Shown one piece after another: positions 1 through 9,152 of a stretch of 57,648 bases of DNA; position 1 is the first letter of the stretch; each line of letters starts with the position of its first letter. This DNA is from Mycobacteriales bacterium (GTDB lineage Bacteria > Actinomycetota > Actinomycetes > JAFAQI01 > DASSKL01), in assembly GCA_035690485.1 (NCBI GenBank), contig DASSKL010000070.1:1-57648 (forward strand), written 5' to 3'. A program made the translations under genes and the position numbers. The notes under the pieces were generated by a model. It did not search any database and was not told the DNA's origin. It was given only the letters and a program-made list of their open reading frames with translations.

Positions 1-696
1 GGGATGACGCTTCTCGACATCGGCTCCGGACCCGGCACGATCACTGCGGACCTGGCCAGGCTCGTCGCCCCCGGACGTGTCACCGCGTTGGAGGCGACAC
101 CCGAAGCGCTCGCCCTCACGCAGGCGGAGATCACGTCGCAAGGACTGCACAGCGTCGGCTTCGCCGTCGGCGACGTGCATGCACTGCCGTACGACGACGG
201 CACGTTCGACATCGTGCATGCCCACCAGGTGCTGCAGCACGTGGCCGATCCCGTGCGCGCCCTCACCGAGATGCGCCGCGTCTGCAAGCCACAGGGCATC
301 GTGGCTGCGCGCGACAGCGACTACCGCGGTTTCACGTGGTGGCCGTTGCTGCCGGAGCTGGACGAGTGGATGGCGCTCTACCAACGGGTCGCCAGGGCCA
401 ACGGCGGCGAGCCCGACGCCGGCCGGCGACTGCTGTCGTGGGCGCAGCAGGCCGGTTGCACCGACGTCACCCCGTCTGCGTCGGCCTGGTGCTACGCGAC
501 GCCCGACGATCGCGACTGGTGGGGTCGGTTGTGGGCCGACCGGGTCCGGCAGTCGGCCATGGCCGAGCAGGCACTCGCGAGCGGCGCGGCCACCGCGGCG
601 GACCTGCAGCGCATCGCCGACGGCTGGCTGCGCTGGGCACAGGCACCGGACGGCTGGCTCGCCATCCCGCACGGCGAGATCATCGCGAGGCCCTGA
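1..696 (+). CDS. SAM-dependent methyltransferase, 5'-truncated by window edge
   Basis: This is a class I (Rossmann) methyltransferase of the UbiE/Methyltransf_11 type. The SAM-binding motif I, DIGSGPG, lies only five residues after the first ATG at position 4, whereas such enzymes normally carry 30-50 residues before it. The reading frame is open to base 1, so the true start almost certainly lies outside the window and the ATG at 4 is internal. Motif-II-like [19 protein letters not shown] follows, then a C-terminal cap (about residues 110-230) resembling small-molecule methyltransferases. The substrate cannot be told from sequence. It is followed 34 bases later by a Ddn-like gene on the same strand. 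The steroid-gene operon on the other strand converges on this pair. Confidence 0.8.
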   Translation, partial: GMTLLDIGSGPGTITADLARLVAPGRVTALEATPEALALTQAEITSQGLHSVGFAVGDVHALPYDDGTFDIVHAHQVLQHVADPVRALTEMRRVCKPQGIVAARDSDYRGFTWWPLLPELDEWMALYQRVARANGGEPDAGRRLLSWAQQAGCTDVTPSASAWCYATPDDRDWWGRLWADRVRQSAMAEQALASGAATAADLQRIADGWLRWAQAPDGWLAIPHGEIIARP

Positions 697-730
697 CGGC
701 ACCGTCCGAGCCGGATGCTTGACTCGACGC

Positions 731-1171
731 ATGCCTCTGCACGGTGACTACGAGCCCAGCAGCTGGAAATGGGTGCGCGACCAGGTCGAGCTCTACGAGA
801 GCTCCGGCGGGACGCAGGGCACGACCCTGCGCGACACCGGAATGCCGGTCATCGTCGTGACGAACCGCGGCGTGAAGTCGGGCAAACTTCGCAAGACGCC
901 GGTGATGCGCGTCGAGCACGAGGGCCGCTACGCGGTCGTCGCTTCCGTCGGTGGCGCGCCGAAGCACCCCACCTGGTACCACAACCTCGTCGCGGACCCC
1001 CACGTCGAGCTGCAGGACGGGCCGCAGAAGTGGGACATGGTGGCGCGCGAGGTCAGCGGCGCCGAGCGGCAGGAGTGGTGGGACCGTGCCGTCGCGGCCT
1101 ACCCGCCCTACGCGGACTACCAGCAGAAGACCGACCGCGTGATCCCGGTGTTCGTGCTCGAGCAGGCCTAG
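731..1171 (+). CDS. Ddn-like deazaflavin (F420)-dependent nitroreductase family protein
   Basis: The 146-residue product has the layout of the Ddn/TIGR00026 split-beta-barrel family, which binds coenzyme F420 and reduces quinones, nitro compounds or enones. Visible family features are [21 protein letters not shown] around residues 38-58 and the [19 protein letters not shown] block around residues 75-93, the usual phosphate and deazaflavin contact segments. The ATG at 731 gives a normal N-terminus for the family; the reading frame runs further upstream but only through sequence shared with the methyltransferase. Its end overlaps the end of the SnoaL-like gene on the other strand by four bases. 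A role in reducing steroid or quinone intermediates is possible but unproven. Confidence 0.85.
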   Translation: MPLHGDYEPSSWKWVRDQVELYESSGGTQGTTLRDTGMPVIVVTNRGVKSGKLRKTPVMRVEHEGRYAVVASVGGAPKHPTWYHNLVADPHVELQDGPQKWDMVAREVSGAERQEWWDRAVAAYPPYADYQQKTDRVIPVFVLEQA

Positions 1172-1602
1172 CGCCGCACGTCGAGCGACCAGCTGCGGTC
1201 CTCGTGCCGCGACCGGATGCGCCAGCCCTGCGGCGTACGCACGATCTCGTCGCGGTACCACAGCCCGCAGAACAGCACCTGCTTCTCGTCGGCGACGACC
1301 ATCGGGTTGAAGCAGATGCTGCGTACGGCGGCGGTGTCGGCGTCGGCCGCGTAGTCGATGTCGATGACCGTGCTGCCGACCAGGTGCTGGAAACCGGCGA
1401 AAGCCGGCAGGTTGTCGTCGAGAAAGACCTTCTGCTCGGCCAGCGACCCGCGGATGCCGCCCATCTCGCTGTAGTCGATCACCGCGTCGGGCGTGAACAC
1501 CGCGTCGAGGTCGTCCCAGCGCCTGGAGTCGATCGCCGCGCAGTAGCGCGCGAGGAGGTCGAGGATCTCCAGCCGGTCGGAGATCTCCTGCTGCGACAGC
1601 AT
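1168..1602 (-). CDS. SnoaL-like (NTF2-fold) protein
   Basis: The 144-residue protein begins with the helical [24 protein letters not shown] pattern of SnoaL_4/NTF2-like proteins and continues with the curved-sheet segments ([35 protein letters not shown]). The fold is used by isomerases, hydratases and ring-hydroxylation small subunits, and ketosteroid isomerase is a member. The Asp in VIDYSE and the Asp/Arg at the mouth could be catalytic, but no classical KSI Tyr/Asp set is evident, so function is left open. It is the last gene of the fadE34 operon, its ATG overlapping the stop of the F420 enzyme (TGATG), which suggests translational coupling and a role in steroid degradation. Confidence 0.8.
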   Translation of the reverse strand: MLSQQEISDRLEILDLLARYCAAIDSRRWDDLDAVFTPDAVIDYSEMGGIRGSLAEQKVFLDDNLPAFAGFQHLVGSTVIDIDYAADADTAAVRSICFNPMVVADEKQVLFCGLWYRDEIVRTPQGWRIRSRHEDRSWSLDVRR

Positions 1603-2621
1603 CAGCGGACCATGTCGGCGAGCGACCGCAGCACGGCGGGCTCGGTGACGCCGCCCACCAGAAGCGTCGTCACCGGCGACTGCCGCCAGAGCTCCATGCG
1701 CTCGCGGATCCTCGGCAGCGGGCCGCAGAGCGCGATGCCGTCGGCGAGGTCGTCGGGCACCGCCTGGAACGCCGCATCGCGGTCGCCGGCCAGGAACAGC
1801 TCCTGCACCCGGCGAGCCTCGTCCGCGTATCCCATGCGGGAAACCACGTCGAGGTGGAAGTTCTCGTTCTTCGCACCCATGCCGCCGATGTAGAAGCCGA
1901 GCGTGAGCTTCACGGTGTCGATGGCCCGCTGCACGTCGTCGTCGACGATGACGGAGACCGGGCAGGCGATCTCGAAGCCCGGTCGGGCCGATGCCAACGC
2001 GTCGGCGTAGAGGGCACCGCCGCGCTCGACGTGGAAGAAGATCGGCAGCCAGCCGTCGGCGATCTCGGCGGCGAGCGCGACGTTCTTCGGGCCCTCCGCG
2101 CCGAGGTAGACAGGGATGTCCGGCCGCAGCGGATGGCAGTTGGCCTTCAGCGGCTTGCCGAGCCCGGTGCCGCCCGGATAGGGCAACGGGTAGTGCTCGC
2201 CCGCGTTGGTCACCGGACCCTCACGACGCCAGACGTCACGCAGGATCCAGACGTATTCGCGGGTGCGGGCGAGCGGCTTGGGAAAGGGCACGCCGTACCA
2301 GCCCTCGACCACCTGCGGGCCGCTCACTCCGAGGCCGAGCACCATCCGACCGCCCGACAGCCGGTCGAGAGTGAGCGCCGCCATCGCGGTGGCGACCGGC
2401 GTCCGCGCGGAGATCTGCGCGAGCCCGGTGCCGAGCTTGATCCGGGACGTGTGCGCCCCGACCCAGGCCAGCGGGGTGAACACGTCGGAGCCGTAGGACT
2501 CGGCGGTCCAGATGGAGTCGAAGCCGGCGTCCTCGGCCGCCTGCGCCAGCGGCACCTGGTCGCCCGGACCCGGCCCGACCCAGTAGCCGAGCATGAGGCC
2601 GAGCTTGAGGTCAGCGGTCAT
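1602..2621 (-). CDS. LLM-class F420-dependent oxidoreductase
   Basis: A 339-residue luciferase-like TIM-barrel protein. Family hallmarks are the N-terminal KLGLMLGYW strand, the AEDAGFDSIWTAESYG block near residues 32-47, KLGTGLAQISARTPVATAMAALTL with the cis-peptide region, and SGGRMVLGLGVSGPQVVEGWYG near residues 95-115. These features are typical of F420-dependent rather than FMN-dependent members in actinobacteria. The ATG at 2621 lies 11 bases inside the end of the fadE34-like gene, and the stop overlaps the SnoaL-like start. Being second in a KstR-controlled operon, it may carry out a hydride transfer on a steroid CoA intermediate; the substrate is unknown. Confidence 0.88.
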   Translation of the reverse strand: MTADLKLGLMLGYWVGPGPGDQVPLAQAAEDAGFDSIWTAESYGSDVFTPLAWVGAHTSRIKLGTGLAQISARTPVATAMAALTLDRLSGGRMVLGLGVSGPQVVEGWYGVPFPKPLARTREYVWILRDVWRREGPVTNAGEHYPLPYPGGTGLGKPLKANCHPLRPDIPVYLGAEGPKNVALAAEIADGWLPIFFHVERGGALYADALASARPGFEIACPVSVIVDDDVQRAIDTVKLTLGFYIGGMGAKNENFHLDVVSRMGYADEARRVQELFLAGDRDAAFQAVPDDLADGIALCGPLPRIRERMELWRQSPVTTLLVGGVTEPAVLRSLADMVR

Positions 2622-4800
2622 CGCGCGGCAGCCCCAGGATGCGTTCGCCGATGACGTTGCGCAGCACCTCGCTGGTGCCCCCGGCGATCGTGAGGCAGCG
2701 GGTGTTGAGCATCGTGTGGGCCAGCTGCCCGGCGGCGCCGTCGAGCGCCAGACCCTGCTCCCCCAGCAGCTCGAAACGCAGCTCCGCGGCCTCCTGCTGG
2801 TGGCGCATGCCAACCAGCTTGCGCACGCTGCTGGCCGGACCGGGATCGGCACCGGACAGCTGGCGCAGCGTCGTACGGAACGCCAGCAGCGCCTGCACGT
2901 GCGCCTCGCAGACCAGCCGCCCGAGGCGGTCACGCAGCAGCGGGTCGACGCGGTCGCGCACGGCCACGTCGGCGAGCACGTCCTCGACCCCGCGGCCGAA
3001 GTGCGCGCCCGCGCTCATCGCGACCCGTTCGTTGGCGAGGGTCGTGCGGGCCAGCCGCCACCCGTCACCGACGGCACCGACCACGCAGTCGTCCGGCACG
3101 AAAACGTCGTCGAGGAACACCTCGTTGAACGCCGCATGCCCGGTCAGCTCGCGCAGCGGACGCACGTCGACGCCCTGGCTCTTCATGTCGAGCAGGAAGT
3201 AGGTGATGCCGTCGTGCCGGTCGGGCCCCTTGCCGTTGCCGCTGGTGCGCGCGAGCAAGATCGCCCAGTCGGCGACATCGGCCATGCTGGTCCAGACCTT
3301 CTGGCCGGTGATGCGCCAGCCGCCCTCGACCTTCACCGCCCGGGTCGTCAGGCTCGCCAGGTCGGAACCGGCGCCGGGTTCGCTGAACATCTGGCACCAG
3401 GTGATCTGACCGTGCAGCGTCGGCCGCACGAAGCGCTCCTGCTGCTCGGCGCTGCCGTGCGCCACGATCGTCGGCGCGGCCCAGCCGCCGATGATGAGGT
3501 CGCGCCGTTTGATGCCGGCCGCTGCGAGCTCCTGGTCGATGACGAGCTGCTCGACCGCCGAGGCGTCGCGGCCCCACGGCGCCGGCCAGTGCGGCACCAG
3601 GTAGCCGGCATCGGCGATCGCCGCGGCGCGTTGTGCCGGGTCGAGGTCGCGCACGCCGTCGACGAACTCCCGCACCTGCGCGCGCACCGCGGCGGTGTCG
3701 TCACCCAGCTCGAGGTGCAGGCGGCGGCGTACGCCGGACAGCGCCAGGTCTGCTGCCCGCCCCCGCCACTGCGCGGGATCGCCGAGGAGCGCGCGCAGGG
3801 ACAGCGCACGCTTGAGTACGACGTGCGCGTCGTGCTCCCAGGTGTAGCCGATCCCGCCCAGCACCTGGATGCAGTCCTTGGCGTTGTCGACCGCTGCCTC
3901 GACGGCGACGGCGACGGCGATGGCCGCGGCGAGGTCACGATCGGGGGCGGCCGGCTCGTCGAGTGCGCGGGCGGCGTCCCAGGTCGCAGCCCTGGCCTGC
4001 TCGGCGCGCACCAGCATGTCGGCGCACAGGTGCTTGACCGCCTGGAATGCTCCGATCGGCCGGCCGAACTGCTCCCGAGTGCGGGCGTAGTCGGTGGCGG
4101 TGTCGAGCGCCCAGCCGGCCAGGCCGGCGCACTCCGCCGCGACCAGCACCCCGGTGAGCGACCGCACGGCGTCGAGGTCGAGACCGGGCAGGATGCGGGC
4201 AGCCGGCACCGCTACGCCCTCGAGATCGAGCCGCGCAGGACGGCGGGTGCCGTCGAGACCGGGCAGCTCGTGGACGGCGCAGTCTGCGGCGTCGACGACG
4301 AACCACACCTCACCGCCAGGACCCTCGGCACCGAGCACGACGACGTCGGCCAGTGCCGCGCCGAGCACCGGCCGGACGCTCCCCGCGACCTGCACGCCGT
4401 CGGCCGTGGGCGTCGCCGCCAGGCCACCGAGCGTCAGGGCGACGGCGCCGGTGGCGGTGCCGTCGACCAGACCGGGCAACAGCTCCTTGCTCGCCGTGGT
4501 GGGGTGCTGGCCGAGCAGCAGGCTGGCGAACAGGGTAGGCAGCGACGGGCCGTGCGCGAGCGCCCGGCCCAGCTCCTCGACCGCCACGGCCAGCTCGACT
4601 CCGCCGGCGCCGGAACCGCCGGACTCCTCGGCGACGTGCAGCCCGAGCAGCCCCTGGGCGGCCAGCCCCGCCCACCAGTCGGGCCTGCGCTGCGGGCCTT
4701 CGAGTGCCTCCCGGGCGGCGTCACGCAGGCCGGCCCGCTGGGCCCAGCCGCGGACCGCGGCGGCGAGGGAGGCGTGCTCCGCGGTCACCCCGATCGTCAT
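2611..4800 (-). CDS. fadE34: Fused two-domain acyl-CoA dehydrogenase, FadE34 type
   Basis: The 729-residue chain contains two complete acyl-CoA dehydrogenase halves (about 1-360 and 362-729). This matches M. tuberculosis FadE34 (ChsE3, about 711 residues), which oxidises shortened steroid side-chain CoA thioesters in place of an alpha2beta2 heterotetramer. The first half has TREQFGRPIG (241-250) and LGGIGYTWEHD with a candidate base Glu322. The second half ends in IAGGTSEVLRN, where the usual YEG glutamate is replaced by Gly, and carries the MFSEPGAGSDLASL flavin-binding segment. So one active site per chain is expected. Divergence from kstR is the same as in mycobacteria. Start: ATG 4800, with GGGGAGG about nine bases upstream; the open frame further upstream crosses the operator and is rejected. 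Confidence 0.9.
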   Translation of the reverse strand: MTIGVTAEHASLAAAVRGWAQRAGLRDAAREALEGPQRRPDWWAGLAAQGLLGLHVAEESGGSGAGGVELAVAVEELGRALAHGPSLPTLFASLLLGQHPTTASKELLPGLVDGTATGAVALTLGGLAATPTADGVQVAGSVRPVLGAALADVVVLGAEGPGGEVWFVVDAADCAVHELPGLDGTRRPARLDLEGVAVPAARILPGLDLDAVRSLTGVLVAAECAGLAGWALDTATDYARTREQFGRPIGAFQAVKHLCADMLVRAEQARAATWDAARALDEPAAPDRDLAAAIAVAVAVEAAVDNAKDCIQVLGGIGYTWEHDAHVVLKRALSLRALLGDPAQWRGRAADLALSGVRRRLHLELGDDTAAVRAQVREFVDGVRDLDPAQRAAAIADAGYLVPHWPAPWGRDASAVEQLVIDQELAAAGIKRRDLIIGGWAAPTIVAHGSAEQQERFVRPTLHGQITWCQMFSEPGAGSDLASLTTRAVKVEGGWRITGQKVWTSMADVADWAILLARTSGNGKGPDRHDGITYFLLDMKSQGVDVRPLRELTGHAAFNEVFLDDVFVPDDCVVGAVGDGWRLARTTLANERVAMSAGAHFGRGVEDVLADVAVRDRVDPLLRDRLGRLVCEAHVQALLAFRTTLRQLSGADPGPASSVRKLVGMRHQQEAAELRFELLGEQGLALDGAAGQLAHTMLNTRCLTIAGGTSEVLRNVIGERILGLPRDDR

Positions 4801-4840
4801 GCGCTGGCCTCCCCGCGGGCCCTCGACGGCACTGTCGGGC

Positions 4841-4846
4841 ATACTA
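4841..4846 (-). promoter_or_regulatory. -10 element of fadE34 promoter
   Basis: On the minus strand the hexamer TAGTAT fits the actinobacterial TANNNT -10. Its first two bases are shared with the KstR box at 4845-4858, so repressor binding would cover it. This predicts transcription starting near 4834 and a short leader containing the GGGGAGG ribosome-binding site. Confidence 0.5.
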
Positions 4847-4858
4847 GAACAGGTTCTC
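4845..4858. promoter_or_regulatory. KstR operator between fadE34 and kstR
   Basis: TAGAACAGGTTCTC matches the KstR consensus TNNAACNNGTTNNA at all but the last fixed position. It lies 45 bases before the fadE34 ATG and 87 bases before the kstR start, as expected for repression of fadE34 and autoregulation. Confidence 0.85.
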
Positions 4859-4889
4859 GTCTCGCCGACAGCGCGAGTCGGCGAATCGG

Positions 4890-4903
4890 TAGAACGGATG
4901 CTA
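4890..4903. promoter_or_regulatory. Degenerate second KstR-like site before kstR
   Basis: TAGAACGGATGCTA keeps a perfect left half-site and the outer CTA but has ATG in place of GTT. It lies 42 bases before the kstR start, next to a TAATTT -10-like hexamer at 4902-4907. It may be a weak autoregulatory site or chance. Confidence 0.3.
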
Positions 4904-4944
4904 ATTTCGCTGCCGACGCACAGAGCACGAGAGGGCGGGCGGAC

Positions 4945-5574
4945 GTGACGGACCAGTCGACGGCCCGGCCGGCGGACGACCAGGTCGACGACGACACGGT
5001 CGCACCGCAGGAGACCTCGGCGCAGCGTGCCCGGCGCACCCGCATCCTCGAGGCCACGCTGGAGCTGGCTCGCAGCGGTGGCTATGAAGCCGTGCAGATG
5101 CGCGCGGTCGCGGAGATGTCCGAGGTCGCTCTCGGCACCCTCTACCGCTACTTCCCGTCGAAGGTGCACCTGCTGGTCTCGGCGATGGCCTCGCAGCTCG
5201 AGCAGATGCGCACCAGCCTGCAGCGCCGCACGATCCCGGGCGACTCACGGCTGGAGCGAGTGGCTTACGTGCTCGAGCGGTCGACGCGTTCGCTGCAACG
5301 CAACCCGAACCTCACCGAGGCGATGGTGCGGGCCATGATGGCCGCCGACGCCAGCGTCGCCGCCGAGGTGACCGCGGTGCGTGCGCAGATGGGTGAGCTG
5401 ATCATCAAGGCGCTGCGCAACGGCAGCGGCGCGCAGCCCGACGACGAGGCGCTCGCGGGCATCCTGCAAGACGTGTGGTTCGCCCGGCAGATCGCCTGGC
5501 TCGGCGGCCGCATCGGCACCGACGAGGTGTGGCGAGAGATCGAGCAGGCGATCGAGCTGGTCCTGCGTCGCTGA
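4945..5574 (+). CDS. kstR: TetR-family sterol catabolism repressor KstR
   Basis: A 209-residue TetR regulator. The helix-turn-helix spans about residues 32-80: RARRTRILEATLELARSGG, then AVQMRAVAEMSEVALGTLYRYFPSKVHLLVSAM, whose recognition helix and the phrase YRYFPSKVHLLVSAM are hallmarks of KstR. The ligand domain contains RNPNLTEAMVRAMMAADAS, also typical of KstR, whose ligands are 3-oxo-cholestenoyl-CoA type thioesters. The divergent fadE34 partner and the eight matching operator boxes support the name. Start is taken as GTG 4945, preceded by GAGGGCGGG; the open frame extends far upstream but only antisense to fadE34. The N-terminal 30 residues are acidic and low-complexity. Confidence 0.92.
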   Translation: MTDQSTARPADDQVDDDTVAPQETSAQRARRTRILEATLELARSGGYEAVQMRAVAEMSEVALGTLYRYFPSKVHLLVSAMASQLEQMRTSLQRRTIPGDSRLERVAYVLERSTRSLQRNPNLTEAMVRAMMAADASVAAEVTAVRAQMGELIIKALRNGSGAQPDDEALAGILQDVWFARQIAWLGGRIGTDEVWREIEQAIELVLRR

Positions 5575-5581
5575 GGCTCGG

Positions 5582-6303
<722 letters not shown>

Positions 6304-6304
<1 letters not shown>

Positions 6305-7062
6305 CAGTCCACCCTCGCCGGCGCGTCGCCGGGTGCCGCCGGCTCGACGGTGACCCCCAGGTAGGCCTCCTGCACCCGCCGGTCGTCCCGCACCTGCGTC
6401 GGCGTACCGGTCGCGATCAGCTCGCCGAAGTCGAGCACGTGCAGCATGGAGCACACGGCCATCACCAGGTCCATGTCGTGCTCGACGAGCAGCACGGCGA
6501 TGCCTTCGTCGGCGAGCCGCAGCAGCAAGCGGCCCAGCGCCGCGCTCTCGCCGGACGAGAGCCCCGAGCTCGGCTCGTCGAGCAGCAGCACCCGCGGCCC
6601 GGTGGCGAGCGCGCGAGCCATCTCCACCAGCCGCGCGGTGCCGGTGGGGAGTACGTCGCAGGGCACGGCGGCAACGTCGCTGATGCCCACACGCTCGAGC
6701 AGCTCGCCGGTCAGGTCGGCCGGGCTGCGCCCGTGGCGGGTCAGGCCGGCAGCCACCTCGGCCGCGACGAGGACGTTCTCACGTGCCGTCAACGTGCCGA
6801 ACAGCTCCAGGCGCTGGAAGGTGCGTGCCAGGCCGAGATGCGCGCGCGCCTGCGGCCGCAGCCGGGTGATGTCGCGCTCGCCCAGCCGCACCCGCCCGGC
6901 GTCCGGCCTCTGCAGGCCCGTGACGACGTTGAACATCGTCGTCTTGCCGGCGCCGTTCGGACCGATCAGCCCGGTGACCGCCCCCGCGGTGACCTCGAAG
7001 GAGACGCCCTGCAGAGCCTGCACGCCACCGAAGCGGACCGACACCTCCTCAACGCACAGCAC
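6304..7062 (-). CDS. LIV-type ABC transporter ATPase (LivG-like)
   Basis: A 252-residue ABC ATPase with Walker A GPNGAGKTT, the LivG-type Q-loop region ARTFQRLELF, Walker B LLLDEPSSGLS and a C-terminal VQEAYLGV. The canonical LSGGQ signature is changed to LPTGTARL, which is common in LivG relatives. The GTG at 7062 has GAGGGA seven bases upstream and lies 14 bases inside the permease gene end; the longer open frame upstream has no family similarity. It pairs with the LivF-like subunit encoded directly downstream. Confidence 0.88.
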
Positions 7063-8968
7063 GGCCGGCTCCCTCGACTGGGCCCATCGGAGCGGGGACG
7101 GCGACGACGGCCGGCAGGTCCGGAGCACGACGGTCCCGCAAGCGCTGCAGCGGTGTGTTGCCGCCGAACGTCCCGTTCGGGTTGCGCCCGATGCCGACCG
7201 CACCGAGCCCAACGCCCAGCGAGACGATGTCGCGCAGCGACCCGTGCACGTGCGTCTGGATCACCGGGCCGTAAGCCAGCACCAGCCCCGCGAAGAGCAT
7301 CCCGGTCGTGGTGCGGATGCCGAACACGACGGCCAGCAGCAGCAGGAGGATGCTGCTGAGCAGCGGGAAATCGGCCGGCCCGACCAGCCCCTGCACACCT
7401 CCGAGCAGCGCCCCGCCGAGCCCGGCCAGCGCCGCGGACAGGGTGAAGACGAGCAGCTTCAGCCGGGTCAGGCTCATCCCGACGGTGGCTGCGGCCGCGG
7501 GGCTGTCGCCCATCGCCACCAGCCGGCGGCCCAACGTCGACCGGCGTACGGCGAGCACGCCGACAGCGACCAGCGCGAACACCGCGCACAGGAAGAAGAA
7601 GTAAGCCCGGCCGTTGGTCAGCGAGAGCCCGCCGACGTGCAGCCGCTTGATCGACAGCGACAGGCTGTTGCCGAAGACCTTCGGGTTCTGGAAGAACACG
7701 TAGTCCATCGAGTAGGCGAAGGCCAGCGTCGACAGCGCGAGGTAGAGGCCGCGTAAGCGCAGTGCGGGCAGCGCGATGAGCGCGCCGACCGCACCGGCCA
7801 AACCGACTGCGGCCAGCAGACCGAGCACCGACCCGCCGTCGCCGACCTTCGCCATCGCGAACGCGCCGATGCCCGCGAACGTCAGCTGGCACAGCGAAAC
7901 CTGGCCGCCGTAGCCGGTCAGCAGCACCAGCGACAGCATCACCAGCCCGAAGCAGACCGCGAGGCTGACCGTCGCGATGGTGCCGGCAGAAAGCGTGACG
8001 GCGAGCACGGCGGCGACGGCGAGGAACGCCGCGGCGGTCACGAGCGACTCGCGCAGGCCGGCTACCCGTGGCGGCCGGATGACCGTGCTGCGTCCGCGCA
8101 GCCTCGCCTGCGGCAGCACGAGCAGGGCGACGAACAGGAAGACCATCGGGATGATCGGCTTGATCTGGCCGAGCAGGTTGCCGACCGGCAGGTAGCCGAC
8201 GGCGTAGGACTCCAGCAGCCCCAGCGCGACACCGCCGACGAAGGTCAGCGGCAGGTTCTTCAGCCGGCCCACCATCGCGGCGGCGTAGCCGTTGATGACG
8301 ATCAGCGTCAGCGTGTTGATGTCGAGCGTCACGAGCGGCGCCAGCAGCACGCCGGCGAGCGCGGCCAGCATGGCCCCGAGCGCCCAGCCCAGCTGGCTGA
8401 ACCGCACCGGCGCTGCGCCGGTCAGTGCGGCCAGTTCACGGTCGTCGACCACCGCCCGGGTCGCGATACCCGGCCGCGTGCTGTAGAGGAACAGCCGCAA
8501 CGCGATCGCGACCGCGATGGCGGCGGCCACGACCGTGAGCTGGTGCCAGCTGATGACGACGCCGGCCACCGACACGCTGTGCGTCGGGAAGAACTGCGGC
8601 ACGAACCGCGGCTGGCTCGGGTCCCACACCATCTTCGCGATCCCGATGAGCAGCACGAGCAGGCCGACGGTCACGGTCAGCGACGTGTCGAGCGACGACG
8701 ACTCGATGCGGCGCATGAGCAGCCGCTCGATGAGGAGGCCGAGCGCCGGCGCGACGACGAGTACGACGGCGGCGAAGGCCAGACCACTCGGCCAGTGATG
8801 GTGCTGCGACAGGTCCCAGAACGCGAACGCGCTGACCATCCCGATGGCGCCGTGCGCGAAGTTGAAGATGCCCGACGTGGTGTAGGTGACGACGAGGCCG
8901 GCCGCGGTCAGTGCATAGATGCACCCGGCGACGACGCCGACGACCGTCAGCGGGAGGAACGTGTCCAT
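7049..8968 (-). CDS. Fused LivH-LivM permease of LIV-type ABC importer
   Basis: The 639-residue membrane protein joins both permease subunits that are normally separate. The LivH half (about 1-290) shows LTVVGVVAGCIYALTAAGLVVTY at the start, FNFAHGAIGMVSAF and the NGYAAAMVGRLKNLPLTFVGG EAA-like loop. The LivM half (about 320-600) has LTGYGGQVSLCQLTFAGIGAF and LRLRGLYLALSTLAF. About 16 hydrophobic segments are visible. The C-terminal 35 residues are a non-membrane tail overlapping the start of livG. ATG 8968 starts directly at a normal LivH N-terminus, although the nearest GGAGG is 13 bases away, so an alternative upstream start cannot be excluded. Controlled by the KstR box at 9087-9100. Confidence 0.88.
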   Translation of the reverse strand: MDTFLPLTVVGVVAGCIYALTAAGLVVTYTTSGIFNFAHGAIGMVSAFAFWDLSQHHHWPSGLAFAAVVLVVAPALGLLIERLLMRRIESSSLDTSLTVTVGLLVLLIGIAKMVWDPSQPRFVPQFFPTHSVSVAGVVISWHQLTVVAAAIAVAIALRLFLYSTRPGIATRAVVDDRELAALTGAAPVRFSQLGWALGAMLAALAGVLLAPLVTLDINTLTLIVINGYAAAMVGRLKNLPLTFVGGVALGLLESYAVGYLPVGNLLGQIKPIIPMVFLFVALLVLPQARLRGRSTVIRPPRVAGLRESLVTAAAFLAVAAVLAVTLSAGTIATVSLAVCFGLVMLSLVLLTGYGGQVSLCQLTFAGIGAFAMAKVGDGGSVLGLLAAVGLAGAVGALIALPALRLRGLYLALSTLAFAYSMDYVFFQNPKVFGNSLSLSIKRLHVGGLSLTNGRAYFFFLCAVFALVAVGVLAVRRSTLGRRLVAMGDSPAAAATVGMSLTRLKLLVFTLSAALAGLGGALLGGVQGLVGPADFPLLSSILLLLLAVVFGIRTTTGMLFAGLVLAYGPVIQTHVHGSLRDIVSLGVGLGAVGIGRNPNGTFGGNTPLQRLRDRRAPDLPAVVAVPAPMGPVEGAGRAVR

Positions 8969-9086
8969 CGACTGCCGGTGACCTCCGTCGGGGGCGATCG
9001 CCTGATCGTGGCCTACGGCACGTTGCGCGACGGTGCATTTCGGCAATTCCCTGCACGAGTCGACGACCGCGATCACGATTGGCGCC

Positions 9087-9100
9087 TGAAACAGGTTCTA
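9087..9100. promoter_or_regulatory. KstR operator between the two halves of the ABC importer
   Basis: TGAAACAGGTTCTA fits every fixed position of TNNAACNNGTTNNA. It sits in the 184-base gap between the divergent permease-ATPase operon and the lipoprotein/binding-protein operon, so a single site can control the whole transporter. Confidence 0.85.
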
Positions 9101-9107
9101 CCTGTCC

Positions 9108-9113
9108 TATAGT
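9108..9113 (+). promoter_or_regulatory. -10 element of lipoprotein/binding-protein operon
   Basis: TATAGT lies eight bases after the KstR box; CTGAAA at 9086-9091 with a 16-base spacer is a fair -35 and overlaps the box. A leader of about 33 bases with GGAAGGAG would precede the ATG at 9153. Confidence 0.45.
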
Positions 9114-9152
9114 CCGCTGACAACCCGCGCAGGGCCGCCGGAAGGAGCCCCG

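Noticed and set aside
2593-4944. A very long open plus-strand frame opposite the fadE34-like gene and in phase with kstR
   Set aside because: It is the antisense shadow of a high-GC gene; its translation is Arg/Pro/Ala/Val-rich without family features. kstR is taken to begin at GTG 4945.
4801-5169. N-terminal extension of the fadE34-like protein
   Set aside because: The added residues cross the operator and lie antisense to kstR, and a good ribosome-binding site precedes ATG 4800.
8993-9002. Ten-base palindrome GGCGATCGCC in the importer gap
   Set aside because: Such CG-rich palindromes are frequent by chance in this genome and it has no position relative to a promoter.
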